From Tenrec ecaudatus (Eukaryota; Chordata; Mammalia; Afrosoricida; Tenrecidae), in assembly GCF_050624435.1 (NCBI RefSeq), contig NC_134539.1:144990025-145054024 (forward strand): DNA of 64,000 nt, written 5' to 3'. Below the pieces are notes generated by a model. It saw only the letters and a program-made list of their open reading frames with translations, made no database searches and was not told the DNA's origin. Of the stretch, positions 10,917 through 64,000 are shown one piece after another. The stretch's first letter is position 1; every line of letters begins with the position of its first letter. Made by a program: the position numbers and the translations under genes.

Positions 10917-11619
10917 CTGCTGTCGCCTTGATCTGAAATGATTTTACATGATCGTTGAGCAAAGTCCTTAGAAGATTTGGCCTCTGAAAAAAGAAATGCA
11001 AGTCTCAAACTAGCTATCAACCAAGCCAGGGAACATGATGACAGGCTAGCGGAACGTGGACCTGAAATTTCCCTTCACTTGTTTGGGTTTTTTAGTGGTC
11101 ACTGCTGGCTAGGTTTGGGCATCGGTGGGTGAGTCTGCGGCACGGTGAGCCAGCTCCTCCCCCTTTCTCGGGTCCTAGCCTCCCCACCTGCCTCCCTATT
11201 CCACCCCTCTTTCATCCTGAGGACAGGTCAGGCGGAGGTGTGTTCCCGCCCCAGCCTGGGTGTTTTGCAGGTGGGGACAGAGGAAACCCAAGGAGAAGAA
11301 GACAGTGGAGGGAATGGAAAGTCGTACCAAAAAAAAAAAAAAAAAGCAAGAGGGCAAGAGTCGGTTTGCTTCCTGGGAAGGGTTAACCTACAGCCTTTGG
11401 GGTGATGCCCAGGACACAATCAAAGGAGATACTGGCCACAATGTTAGTTCCCACCAGGATGATGCTCCCGGGCTGCGGGTGGGACCGGGAGGGGCGAACA
11501 ACCCTACAATTTTCAGGCTTCCATGTGGACCAAGAAAAAGGTGGGCCTTAAAATTCTAGGGTTTAGGGTTTGTTTCCCACAGGCGGTCGAGCCTGGGTTG
11601 GGGTTCTTGTGGGTGAGTT

Positions 11620-54870
<43,251 letters not shown>

Positions 54871-55371
54871 CTAAACAGCAAGTACACACAGGAAAGCCAT
54901 TGGCTCCCTCTCCTCTGGGGGACAGCCCGACGACGGAGGAAAACACTGACCGAGCTCGATGCCACCTTCCCCGGGGGCGGGGGTGGGGGCGAGGGATCCT
55001 GATATCTCTGCAGACACAGGGGCTTCCCTGGCCCTATGGGCAAAGCTTGGCAAGCAGGGGAACAAAGCCCTTCCCTCTGAGAGGAGGGCGCAGGGCTTTC
55101 TCCAGTCAGCCCGGAGGGGCTCTTGTTCTGGGTGGGGACCTTCTCTTCCGGGCCATGCTGCCTGCCGGGCCCTTGGCGCCATCAAGCTGCTACGTGTGTC
55201 ATGGACCGGCGAGTTTCGTATTTGTGGATCTTCTGGTTTATGGTTAGTCCACATAAAATAAATGTGCACCCAAGCCAAACGGGAGAATCCTGGCCGCTGG
55301 AGAGAAAGTGGTTAAACAGCACGCATTGGAGACCATTACCTGTCACTTTCAAACGCACCGTGAGAAGAACG

Positions 55372-55845
55372 CTCTGTGTGTGTGTTTGTGGCGTATCTGC
55401 GTGTTTGTACATGTGAGTCTGTGTGTCTATGTGTGCATTTGTGTGTTTTTACACATCAGTTTGTGTTCACAAGTGTCTCTGTGTGTATCTGTATGTGCAT
55501 GTGCGTATGTGTCTGTGTTTGTACATTTGTGTCTGTGTGTGTATTTGTGTATGTGCATGTGTGTCTGTGTTTGTGAGTGTCTCTGTATGTATACATATGT
55601 CTCTGTGTGTGCATGTGTATCTCTGTGTGTGTTTATACACACCTGTGTTTCTATACACGTGTATCTCTGTGCATGTGTGTGTTCGTGTGTATCTGGGTGT
55701 GCATGTACATGTGTCTCTGTACATGTGTATCTGTGTGTGCACATGTGTGTACATGTGTATCTGTGCATGCACATGTGTGTGCATGTGTATCTGTGGGTGG
55801 CTGTGTGTGCGCACACGTGTCTGTGTGCGTATTTGTATGAGTCCA
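55372..55845. repeat. Long degenerate TG-rich repeat
   Basis: About 470 bases built from variants of GTGTCTGTGTGTGCATGTGT. It holds all six frames open for long stretches and explains the long frames over it. Confidence 0.9.
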
Positions 55846-56769
55846 GAGTGCAACCACTAAAACAAATGACAGCATCTCCGATAGCCCTGAGAACTTGGCG
55901 TCACGAGCCACACTCCAGGCTGATGACAGCAGAGTCACCGATGGGGGCTTTAGAAATGAGACCCACTTCAGGCAGAGGGGAGAGAGAGCCAGGCCTGATG
56001 CTACTGTCAGGAGAGCAAAACGTAGGAGGGCTCAGCTCAGGAGAAAAGGGGGCACGAGGGTCCCAGGGACTGCACCCCCCGACTCTGCATCGGAACATGG
56101 ACATGGCAAGGAGGGATGGATGGATGGACTGTGGGCGGGGCAAGAGCTCTTGCTTTGGTTATGTCCTGAACAGGGGGTGCACGCCCAGCCCCACCCCACA
56201 CAGCAGATCTGGGAGCATCACGCACGGGAGCACCTTAGGGGACGGAGGCAGGGAAAGCGTCGCGGTGCTCACCTGTCACAAAGCCCCAGGGAGCCTGGCT
56301 CTCAGGGAGAACGTGGCTTGCCCTCGTGTGCAGCAGAGGAAGCCCCGGAGGCATCGCCGTTCCTTCCCCTCTGTCCACTACGTCTCCTCACCCCTCAGTT
56401 AGCGTGAGCCCGGTTTCCCAGGCTCTCTTGCAGGGCAATGCGTGAGCAGCTCTGAGCCCCCGGTTCTCACACAGCGCTTGGCATGGAGCCTGCACTCAGC
56501 CCTCTTGCTGGATGAGGGACCAAAGGAGCGCCTGCACACGCTCACCAGGCGCCGAGCTGTCGTGTCGGCCGATGCTGTTCCAGGAAATATGCCTCGTGTG
56601 TGCACAGGGGCCGAGTCCCCTGGTTCGCATACAGGCTCTATGAAATACGCTGCCTCTTTTTAATGCAGATACATCAACGCTGGGCGCGCGCGGGGTGGGG
56701 GGCGATGGGCCCAACCTTTTCACTTCACGACGAGCCTTCTGAATAAGTACGCTTTCTACTAGTATTGAC

Positions 56770-56903
56770 GGAGCCCTGCTGGCACCGGGGATCAAACGTC
56801 TGAACCCATCAGCTACTCCGTGGAGGGCAGGTGAGGCCGTTGCCCTCCATAAAGATTGAAGAGTCTCAGAGACCAGGGTCACCGTGGTGGCACTGGGTTT
56901 GCC
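56770..56903 (+). mobile_element. AfroSINE, with deletions
   Basis: GGAGCCCTGCTGGCACCGGG, TGAACCCATCAGCTACTCCG, CATAAAGATTGAAGAGTCTC, GGTGGCACTGGGTTTGC. Confidence 0.6.
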
Positions 56904-57624
56904 TTGGTGCCTCCCCTCTGGGCAGTGCATGATGGGAAGCACAGCCTGGGGACCCTGGAGCTCTAGAGATACAACCTCACTGTGATGCCGAGCAAACTGG
57001 CCTCCCGTCCCGACAGAGAAGAACCATGGGAGAGGGAGGACTCACTACACAGCCACTGAGCACCCCTATCAGCTGCAGAATCAGCCCTTCTCCAGGGACC
57101 CGCCCCGGATGGTCCCTGTGGATGGGTTCTCTGCTCTGTGTCTGAATTCAGCAGCAACAGCGGAAAGTCTGAGTAAGGAATGAGAGGATGAGGCCTCGCT
57201 CTCCTCTGCCCTTCGGATTGACACCAGCAGGCAGTTTAGGAAGAGGCACAGAGATGCATCTTTATCAGAGCATCACATCACATCTGCAAGGGCTCAGGCA
57301 CAAGTGGCTCACTGCCTTGAGGCCCCGAAACAGCAGAAGAGCGTGACCAGCAGGGTGGCGAGGCTACTTCGGTGCCCAGGCCCAGCATCTGGGTCCGAGC
57401 CAGATACTACCATCTCCTCTGGCATTCCTAAATGGGTGCTTCCCCATCCTCTGTGGACTGCTCACCACCACAGATGATGAAGGAAGGATGGACTATGGAT
57501 GGATGTCAGTCGGAAAGGGAAAAAACAAAACCGCCCCTTAGCACCTCTACAAGACAGCCGAGACGGCCAATCTTCACCGGAGGAGGAAGTTTCATCTTGT
57601 TCCCACAGAGTGACTGCTCGCCTT

Positions 57625-57812
57625 GTAGCCCAGTACACTCCCAAGGTCAGGCTGTACACCCCAAGGTCAGCAGTTCAAAACTACCACCTGCTTCATGGGA
57701 CAAAGATGAAACTTTCTACTCCTAGGAAAATTCCGTCTCGGAAACCCACAGGGCCAGTTCTACTCTGTGCTAAAGGGTCACTATGAGCTGGCAACTCAAT
57801 TGGCGGTTAGGG
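57625..57812 (+). mobile_element. AfroSINE
   Basis: GGTCAGCAGTTCAAAACTAC, AAACCCACAGGGCCAGTTCT, AGGGTCACTATGAGCTGGCA. Confidence 0.75.
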
Positions 57813-58673
57813 ATGGAGACTCGGTGAACCTCCAGCACAGAGATGGGGGCCTTTTTACGATGGGGCATCTCTTGCCTTCAGTGGGAACCAACAGGAACAG
57901 TGGCGTTGCCAGTTTTCTGCTATGAACAGCCTCGGTCTCTCTGTTTGTTTGTCTGTTGTTAGGCGCCGTGATGTTGGTTCCAAAGCAAGCCTGCGCACAG
58001 CAGAGGGCCGCTCTGCCCTGTTCTGCGCCATCTTCACGCCTGCTCCCACGTGGAGACCACTGTCACCGCCAGCGTGACTCCGTCCCATTGAGGGGCTGCT
58101 CTCTGTCACTGACCTTCTGTTTTGCACCAAGCACAGTAGCCTTCCCCAGGGACTGGTCTCTTCTGGCAACAGGTCCAAAGATGTGTGACAGAGTCTCACC
58201 ATCCTCTCTCCTTAAAGAGTATTCTTACTCTATTTCTCCAAAACGGAGTTGCTTGTTCTCCTGGAAGTCCGCGGCATACACAACACCATCACTGAAAGGC
58301 ATCGATTCTTCTTGGGGCTCCCTGAGCCACTGTCCAGCTTTGGCAAGCGTATGAGGTGACTGAAAATACCGTGAGCTGGGTCAGAAGGACCTTGGTCTTC
58401 AAGGTGGCATCTTGGCTTTTTAACGGCTCTGCGAGGTCTTGGGCAGCGGTTTTGCCAACGCGGTGTGTCTGTCGTTTCCTGGTGCTCCTCCCCTAGGCAC
58501 TGACTGTGGAGCCATGTAAGTGAGACCACAGTGTTGCTCTCCTCTCATCCTTTATACTGATGCTGCTTCACTGTCCCGCCGTGAAGACGTTTGCTTCCTT
58601 TATGTTGAGATGCAATGCATCTTGAATGCTTGTAGTCTTTGATCTTCATGAGCAAGGGCTTCAAACCTTCTTT

Positions 58674-58693
58674 GCTTGAGTGAATGAATGAAT
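58674..58693. repeat. (GAAT)n short repeat
   Basis: Four to five GAAT units. Confidence 0.7.
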
Positions 58694-59654
58694 GAGAGGG
58701 ACAGTATAGTCCCCAGGATGAGGCAAGCAAGGATGTGAAGACAAACGCAATTTACATTCAAGTATTTCTGAATCAAGGTCAGTATGTTCCACGCCAGAGT
58801 CGAATAGCATATTGACCTCTGGCCTGCAATCAGTCCTGCAAACCAGGAGGAACTCCAGCGCAGGAGACACTGGGCCCCAGAAAGCAGGGCAGGGCACAGA
58901 AGCACCCAGGGCTACTCTATCCTCATGCCCTTTTCAGGAGAAGCAGAGGGTGGTTGGCAGCACAGGGGGGTGGTGGGCAGAACCAGGTCGGCCACCCTGG
59001 CCACATTTACTATCAGAGGGCTAGAGTGGACGTTTCCTCATCCAGGGCCAGCCTGAGATGACAGGTCATCTTGCTGTCACCTGTGGGTGGCATTTTCCAA
59101 ACATTTCCCCACAGAACTCAGGCTTCCAGAGCCATTTCCATGCTGCCACCTGCAGGTCTTGCTGCCACACCACACGCTGAGCGTTGTCAGCAGCAGCTGT
59201 TTGAGGGTGAACTGATGCCACGATGTCCACTGTCTGGGCCTGGGTCGGGTGGGTAAGTTCTGCTCACCACCTGGGCCTCGCTGATCATGGGAGAGTGGGT
59301 CAGCGATGGGTACTCTAGCAGCTCAGTCACCCACGAGGGCCAAGGGACCACCAGGGGCCACCAGCAGTGTGGTCGACATCACTGCAGGCCAGGCCTGGAG
59401 TGCCCTGATCTCCAACCCACATTTAGTGCCCACCCTGCCCCCCAGCTCCCTTTGTCCTGCTGAGTCCTGCTTCCTGCCACACTTGTCCCCACGTGCGGTC
59501 CTGCCTCAGACTTGGCCTGAGGTATCCCTGACCCCTACCACCCACCCACCCACTTTTCCTGTTCAACCATAGGTCCTGGCAGCATAATTGTCTTTTCGTC
59601 AGAGAATCTTGTCCCTGCAAGCTTCCTGTTATTCTCCTTAATCACATCATCACC

Positions 59655-59812
59655 CCGTTCTGCGGAGCAGAACTGCAAACCGCGAGGTCGTTCAAACCAC
59701 CGGGTGCTCCAGGGGAGAAAGATGAAGCTGTCTGCTCCCCTTGGAACCCTCAGGGCCAGTTCGACTCGGTCCCTGGGGTCGCTCCAACTCAGAATTCACT
59801 TGAGGGCAGTGA
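59655..59812 (+). mobile_element. AfroSINE, headless
   Basis: ACTGCAAACCGCGAGGTCGT, CAGGGGAGAAAGATGAAGCT, CTGGGGTCGCTCCAACTCAG, TTGAGGGCAGTGA. Confidence 0.65.
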
Positions 59813-59824
59813 CTTGAGATCTTC

Positions 59825-59975
59825 TCCTGATGGCTCAGTGATTCTGCTGCTCAGCTGCTAACTCAAACGTGGGCAGTTCAAGGCCGCGAGCTGCTCCACA
59901 GATTAACTATGTTGGCAGTCTGTGTCCATAAAAGATCGCCGCCTTAGAATGCGGGGCAGTGCCCTGTCGCAGAGG
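59825..59975 (+). mobile_element. SINE, diverged, tandem to previous
   Basis: GATGGCTCAGTGATTCTGCT head, GTGGGCAGTTCAAGGCCGCG, CTGTGTCCATAAAAGATCGC. Confidence 0.5.
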
Positions 59976-60112
59976 GCCCCTGTGTGTTGGCAGTGGGCTT
60001 GGTGCTTGGTCTTCTCCTTCAGAGCTCCTCTGCAGCTTGTCAGTCACTAGCTCCGGATGGGGGCGGTTTGTTAGTTTTGTGCCTCTTTCAGTCACACCGA
60101 CACTAATACAAC

Positions 60113-60272
60113 ACAACCCACTGTTGAGTGCTTCCAACTCACAGGAGAGAGGAGGACCACCCTGAGGGCTTCTCTGTCTGTGTTCTTCATGGAAACAGAC
60201 GGCCACCTCTTTCTCCCGTGGAACAGCTGATGGACTTAGATCACCTGTCCAAAGTGTAGGCCACCAGGATGC
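60113..60272 (-). mobile_element. SINE, reversed
   Basis: CACTGTTGAGTGCTTCCAAC tail, TCATGGAAACAGACGGCCAC, TTTCTCCCGTGGAACAGCTG. Confidence 0.55.
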
Positions 60273-60794
60273 CTACAGCCAGTGTCACCAAATCTACCTT
60301 CCAATGACATGCACCATCGCATGCACCACCGCCTCCAGCACAGTCCTCACCACCCCCTTCCAACCTGTCCCCCACTCAACCGGAGAGAAAGGGCTGGGGG
60401 GACCCTGGCTCCTTCCTGCTACACTCATGGACCTGGCTAAGATGTGAGTGCCTTTAAGGAGGCCAGCCCCTCAGGGATCCTTCCAGGAGGCCAGTCTAGA
60501 TGAGCTCTCTGGCCAGGCAGGCCTACACCAAGTCTCAAAGGAAGGGTGAACATTCCTCTGCTGCGAGGTCCTGTCTGCCCACCACCTGCAGGGTCTCTGG
60601 GGAAAGCTGTGAGGGGTTTCTGAACTGACACCCCCCCTTTCCCAGCTATGTAATGGTTGTCATTGCAATACTGGTTTGTTGGGCTCCTGGTCTCCCAGCA
60701 GGAGACCTGCCCTTTCCAGCTCACCAATTGCACACATAACTCCGGGCGGCCTGGAAGTAATTCTCCAGTAGCACAAATAAAATCAATGGACGTC

Positions 60795-60870
60795 CGGGGA
60801 GAACGATGAAGCCGGTAGCCTACACTGTAGCAGTCTCAGAAAAGCCGAAGAGGCAGAAGAACCAGCCTGC
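60795..60870 (+). mobile_element. SINE fragment
   Basis: GGGGAGAACGATGAAGCCGG, CACTGTAGCAGTCTCAGAAA; central portion only. Confidence 0.35.
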
Positions 60871-60890
60871 TGGCTTCTTTCACTGTAGCA

Positions 60891-60926
60891 ACACACACAC
60901 ACACACACACACGCGCGCGCGCGCGT
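60891..60926. repeat. (CA)n(CG)n tract
   Basis: About eleven CA followed by seven CG units; strictly alternating purine-pyrimidine. Confidence 0.9.
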
Positions 60927-61729
60927 ACTGTCAGGGACCCTGTTGGGGTCCCCCCTGCCCAAGTGGGACTCACCCCATGAAGGTGAGAATGCAGACCACC
61001 CCAGAAGACAGAGCCTACGTGGGGGCGACACCTGCATTTATAACTGGATCTTCAGGTGACTCTCTCACATGCATTTAAGTGCTAATCACTTGAGGCGGGG
61101 GAGTTTATTCCCCCGAGTTCACTCTGCCCTTCAGTTTAGAGGGTCCCTGAGACCCCCCCTGAGCGTCAGCATCCTTTGGCAATGTAACTTGGAAAGCGCT
61201 CTGGGCTGTGCTCTGAGGCATGTGGGTCACATCTCAGCCTTGCCCACAGTTGACTGAGAAGGTAACACCGCCTCTCCGAGCCTCTTCAGGAACTCTGTCC
61301 TGTGTTGCAGGCCAACGAGGGCACCTCCCACCAGAGCCTTCACCTGGTGGTTCACCTTTGCCCAGGAGGGAGGTGCTCTCAGCAGTTCCCTTTACATTCC
61401 TGGCACACCTGCCTCCCGGCCGTGGGCTAAAGGCCCCCTGGGATCCAGGTGGTGTGGGTGACTCACGGAGATGGGCGGGGACTGCACACAGGCTTTGTGG
61501 GAGCTCACGAGCGGGGCGAGGCTGCGGCACACCCCATGGGCCTCCGTCCGTGCTGGAGATGGGTCTTGGCTGCAGCTGCTCACCCTGATTCCTGGCGTGC
61601 CTCCCATCGCCCACTGGCAGCAAGGCTAAGGCTCACGCAGGGAGAGATTCGGACTTATTACGACAGCACAGAAACATTTAAAAACGGAAATAAAAGGGAA
61701 GCACGGTGCTGTAAAGTGGAGTAACACAA

Positions 61730-61887
61730 ACCCACGACCACCGAGTCGATTCCGACTCTTTGCCGCCCTGGATAGGCTCTCGGGGGCCGTCAACCTTTCG
61801 GGAGCAGTCTCTTCTGTTCCTGTGGGGTGGCTGGTAGGTTTGAACTGCCAGCCTTGCAGGTAGCTGACGGTCCAAAGCTTACACAGC
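61730..61887 (-). mobile_element. AfroSINE, reversed
   Basis: CACCGAGTCGATTCCGACTC, TGGCTGGTAGGTTTGAACTG, CTTGCAGGTAGCTGACGG. Confidence 0.65.
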
Positions 61888-62332
61888 AGCACATGAAGAT
61901 TTTAAGTGCGGAAGCTTTGGCGTGCCTGCTTCGTTTTGAGCAGGATTCGAACACAGCACACGGGGTCCTGAGCTCTGACTGAATAACTGAGAAGCAAGCA
62001 CAGGCCTCGCAGCCTCCTTGGTGTAGAGCACCTCCATTAGGCCTGGACTCATGCTGCCGCTGGGGTCGGGTGGGGAGAAAAGGCCCCTCTCTCCGAGGGA
62101 CCCTTACTGGTCATGGGGACGGGGCAGGCTTTCCATTCTGTCGACCTGCTTGCAAGGTGAGGACACTGTGTTCACACCAACATCAATGCCTCTGGGGGCA
62201 TTTCTGGTGATTGAGCCGCATGAGGTGGCTCTGACCACGGGCTGGGCCGGAGCAGGGTCCCAGGGTGCACACCTCGTCCATGCACGATCCTGCCGGGCTC
62301 CACACCGTCTCTTCACTAGTGGGCTCCCTCAC

Positions 62333-62493
62333 TGGCCTGGAGTCCTTTCTGACTCATCGTCCCCCTGCAGGACAGGACAGAACTGTCCCCATGGGTTTCT
62401 AGGACTGTAACCCTTTATAGAAACAGCTGGTGGGTTCGGATGGCTGACCTTGCGGTGGGCAGCCCACCCACTCTGCCACACCCCCAGGGCTCG
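62333..62493 (-). mobile_element. AfroSINE, reversed
   Basis: CAGGACAGGACAGAACTGTC, CATGGGTTTCTAGGACTGTA, CAGCTGGTGGGTTCGGATGG, CACACCCCCAGGGCTC. Confidence 0.75.
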
Positions 62494-62781
62494 CTTCACC
62501 AACGGGAGTCTGATCACATTCTAATGGGAGGAGGCTGCACCCCAAGCCGGCCTGTGTCAGACCCAGGCTGTCGGTGAGGCTGGACCCAACACGCCTGTGG
62601 AGACGTGGCAGCTGAACCCGAGAGAGAGCAATTCCAAACAGCTCCACCTGATGCTAGTCGGCCACGTCGGAACTGGGTACAAGGAGGCCGTACTCAAGTT
62701 CATGAGGGGGAAACTGCACAGACGGTGCACTCTGGGGAAGTCTGTGGTCGCCAGGCTGCCCTTGGCCTGCAATCCGTGCCC

Positions 62782-62985
62782 AAACCAAACTCGCTGCCGC
62801 CGATTCCACTCCAACTCACGGTCCCCTTGGAGGACAGGGTGTGACGGTCCCTGTGGGTTTCCAAGACCGGAAACCTTTACAGAAGCAGCCGGTCACCGCT
62901 CTCTGCTGTGGGGCAGTCGGTGCGCTTGAGCCACCAAGCTGTGGGTGAGCAGCGGCGGGCTTTAACCACGGTGCCACCCGGGCAC
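62782..62985 (-). mobile_element. SINE, reversed
   Basis: CTGCCGCCGATTCCACTCCA, CCTGTGGGTTTCCAAGACCG, CCTTTACAGAAGCAGCCGGT, ACCACGGTGCCACCCGGGC. Confidence 0.65.
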
Positions 62986-63108
62986 CTTCTCTTCCATGTG
63001 AGTCCCAGTATCAAGAATGCAGTCTTCGTTCTGCCCTGGCCTCTAGGCTCCCTCCGGGGTCTCCTGGGCCACGCTGTGACGTCTGGTTGAATGTTCAACC
63101 CGTTTGGC

Positions 63109-63294
63109 AGACTCACTGCCCTCAGTCCTGCAGGGCAGGGCCGGGCAGAAGTGCGCCTGTGAGATCCTGAGACTGTCACTCTCTTTGGGAGTGGAAAGCC
63201 CCATCTAGTTTCCGGAGAAGCAGCTGGTGGTTTTGAACTGCTGACTTTGCGGTTAGCAGCCCAATGTGTAACCATGACGCGCCACCAGGGCTCC
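63109..63294 (-). mobile_element. AfroSINE, reversed, near full length
   Basis: GACTCACTGCCCTCAGTCCT, TCTTTGGGAGTGGAAAGCCC, CAGCTGGTGGTTTTGAACTG, CGCGCCACCAGGGCTCC. Confidence 0.8.
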
Positions 63295-63654
63295 AGTTGG
63301 ATGTTTAGGCGGGGCTCGCGCTCACCTATTTCAAGACTGTGTCTTCGGTGGTGCAGCGTGTCCCAGCCGAACGGAAGCCGGGGCTGTGACTGAGGCTGCT
63401 TGTGGAGTGGACAGGAGCCAGCCTGACAAACACCCAAGGCCCCTTCTGAAGAGGGGGAGGGTCGACGGGCTGATGCTGACCCGCCGGAGCAGCCAACGAA
63501 GGGTGGTGGGTGTCTACAAGTTGTGTGAATAAATATTCTACGTCGGGGCTTCACGAACAGTTCTGGCACCGTGGACTGATGGCGTCACCCGGGGCCGGTA
63601 AAGAGGTAGAACTCTGCTAGAGGTTAGCAAACCTGGGGGTGATGGGAGAAGCTG

Positions 63655-63780
63655 AAAGAGCTTAGCTGCTAACCACAGGGCCGGCAGTTCACAGCCCCCC
63701 ACAGGCAGCCAGCTGTGGCAGTCTGCTTGCCATCAGCACCGCCATGCAAACCGTACCGGACAGTCCGCTGTGCTCTAAGG
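63655..63780 (+). mobile_element. SINE, headless
   Basis: CTTAGCTGCTAACCACAGGG, CCGGCAGTTCACAGCCCCCC, CCGTACCGGACAGTCCGCTG. Confidence 0.5.
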
Positions 63781-64000
63781 GTGTGTGTGGGGGGGGGTGG
63801 TATCTATGTATTTAGGGACCTCGGTGGGTTATCTTCCTGATAAAGTTATTTGCGCCCAGTGCGGCGGAGAGAGAGGTGAATCCTTTCAGAAAACAAAAAC
63901 GAGACAAAACCAAAAAACCCAAGCCAACTAACACAAACAGGCACAGAGGAAAGGGGAGGAAGATTGCGTAATTTCCCTTTACGGAGTTCGGAGTTCAGTC

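Larger units (their letters stand above)
5715..11619 (-). other. PRKCA: Inferred PRKCA 3' UTR (long form)
   Basis: Non-coding sequence after the stop codon. It holds almost no recognisable SINE, in contrast with the DNA on both sides, which fits constrained UTR. It ends just past an AATAAA on the minus strand at 5741-5736; beyond that the L1/SINE-rich flank begins. Mammalian PRKCA mRNA is known to be about 8.5-9 kb with a roughly 6 kb 3' UTR, which agrees with 5.9 kb here. It includes an AU-rich block at 10025-10450, a (TA)n tract at 10036-10083, CA/CG repeats near 10890-10915 and a 17-base U-tract (sense) near 11329-11345. The exact 3' end is inferred. Confidence 0.6.
54871..64000 (-). other. 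PRKCA: PRKCA intron 8, 3' part (more than 9.1 kb)
   Basis: No upstream exon (C2 domain) is found before the window ends. Contents: a 470-base TG-rich degenerate repeat at 55372-55845, a CA/CG tract at 60891-60926, and SINEs at 56770, 57625, 59655, 59825, 60113, 61730, 62333, 62782, 63109 and 63655. I see nothing in 54880-55360, 55860-56760, 56910-57620, 57820-59650, 60280-60780 and 60930-61720. Confidence 0.8.

Noticed and set aside
55308..56402. 364-codon plus-strand frame rich in Cys and Val
   Set aside because: It is produced by the TG-rich repeat. It has no recognisable domain, no splice or promoter context, and similar open frames occur on the opposite strand of the same repeat.

Overview
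This is mammalian nuclear DNA holding the 3' half of PRKCA (protein kinase C alpha) on the minus strand. Nine coding exons with canonical GT/AG splice sites encode the end of the V3 hinge, the complete kinase domain and the C-terminal tail: 54736-54870, 53605-53778, 50522-50613, 48529-48591, 47647-47785, 29097-29177, 22981-23088, 21300-21440 and 11620-11784. Together they give 365 residues, with every phase compatible with the next. Against the human protein they are exons 9-17 of 17. Human numbering fits the catalytic residues: K368, D463, D481 (DFG), T497, T638 and S657. The C1 and C2 regulatory domains lie beyond base 64000.

The repeats identify the organism. About fifty tRNA-derived AfroSINE copies point to Afrotheria. 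Four insertions carry the termini of SPIN hAT transposons (CAGYGGTTCTCAAC...). SPIN has been reported in the tenrec but not in elephant or hyrax. BovB/RTE 3' ends and Afrotherian L1 3' UTRs are also present. The best inference is a tenrec, most likely Echinops telfairi.

Layout from left to right: 1-5714 is 3' flanking DNA made mostly of SINE, L1, LTR-like and simple repeats, with no exon of a neighbouring gene seen. 5715-11619 is the inferred long PRKCA 3' UTR, with a candidate distal poly(A) signal at 5736-5741 and a proximal one at 10407-10412. These would give about 5.9 kb and 1.2 kb UTRs, matching the long and short PKC-alpha mRNAs known from other mammals. 11620-54870 holds the nine exons; the largest intron (29178-47646) carries most of the transposons. 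54871-64000 is the start of another large intron.

No second protein-coding gene, RNA gene, CRISPR or bacterial-type feature is supported. The long open frames apart from the kinase exons are chance or repeat-driven. The best second-look items are: the SPIN and other hAT insertions with target duplications; an LTR-like element nested in a BovB copy; a missing codon and a two-base missense change in PKC-alpha; G-runs directly behind the exon 15 donor; a pure (CTG)17 tract on the transcribed strand; and the two-site poly(A) arrangement. I did not find a convincing new biological system here.
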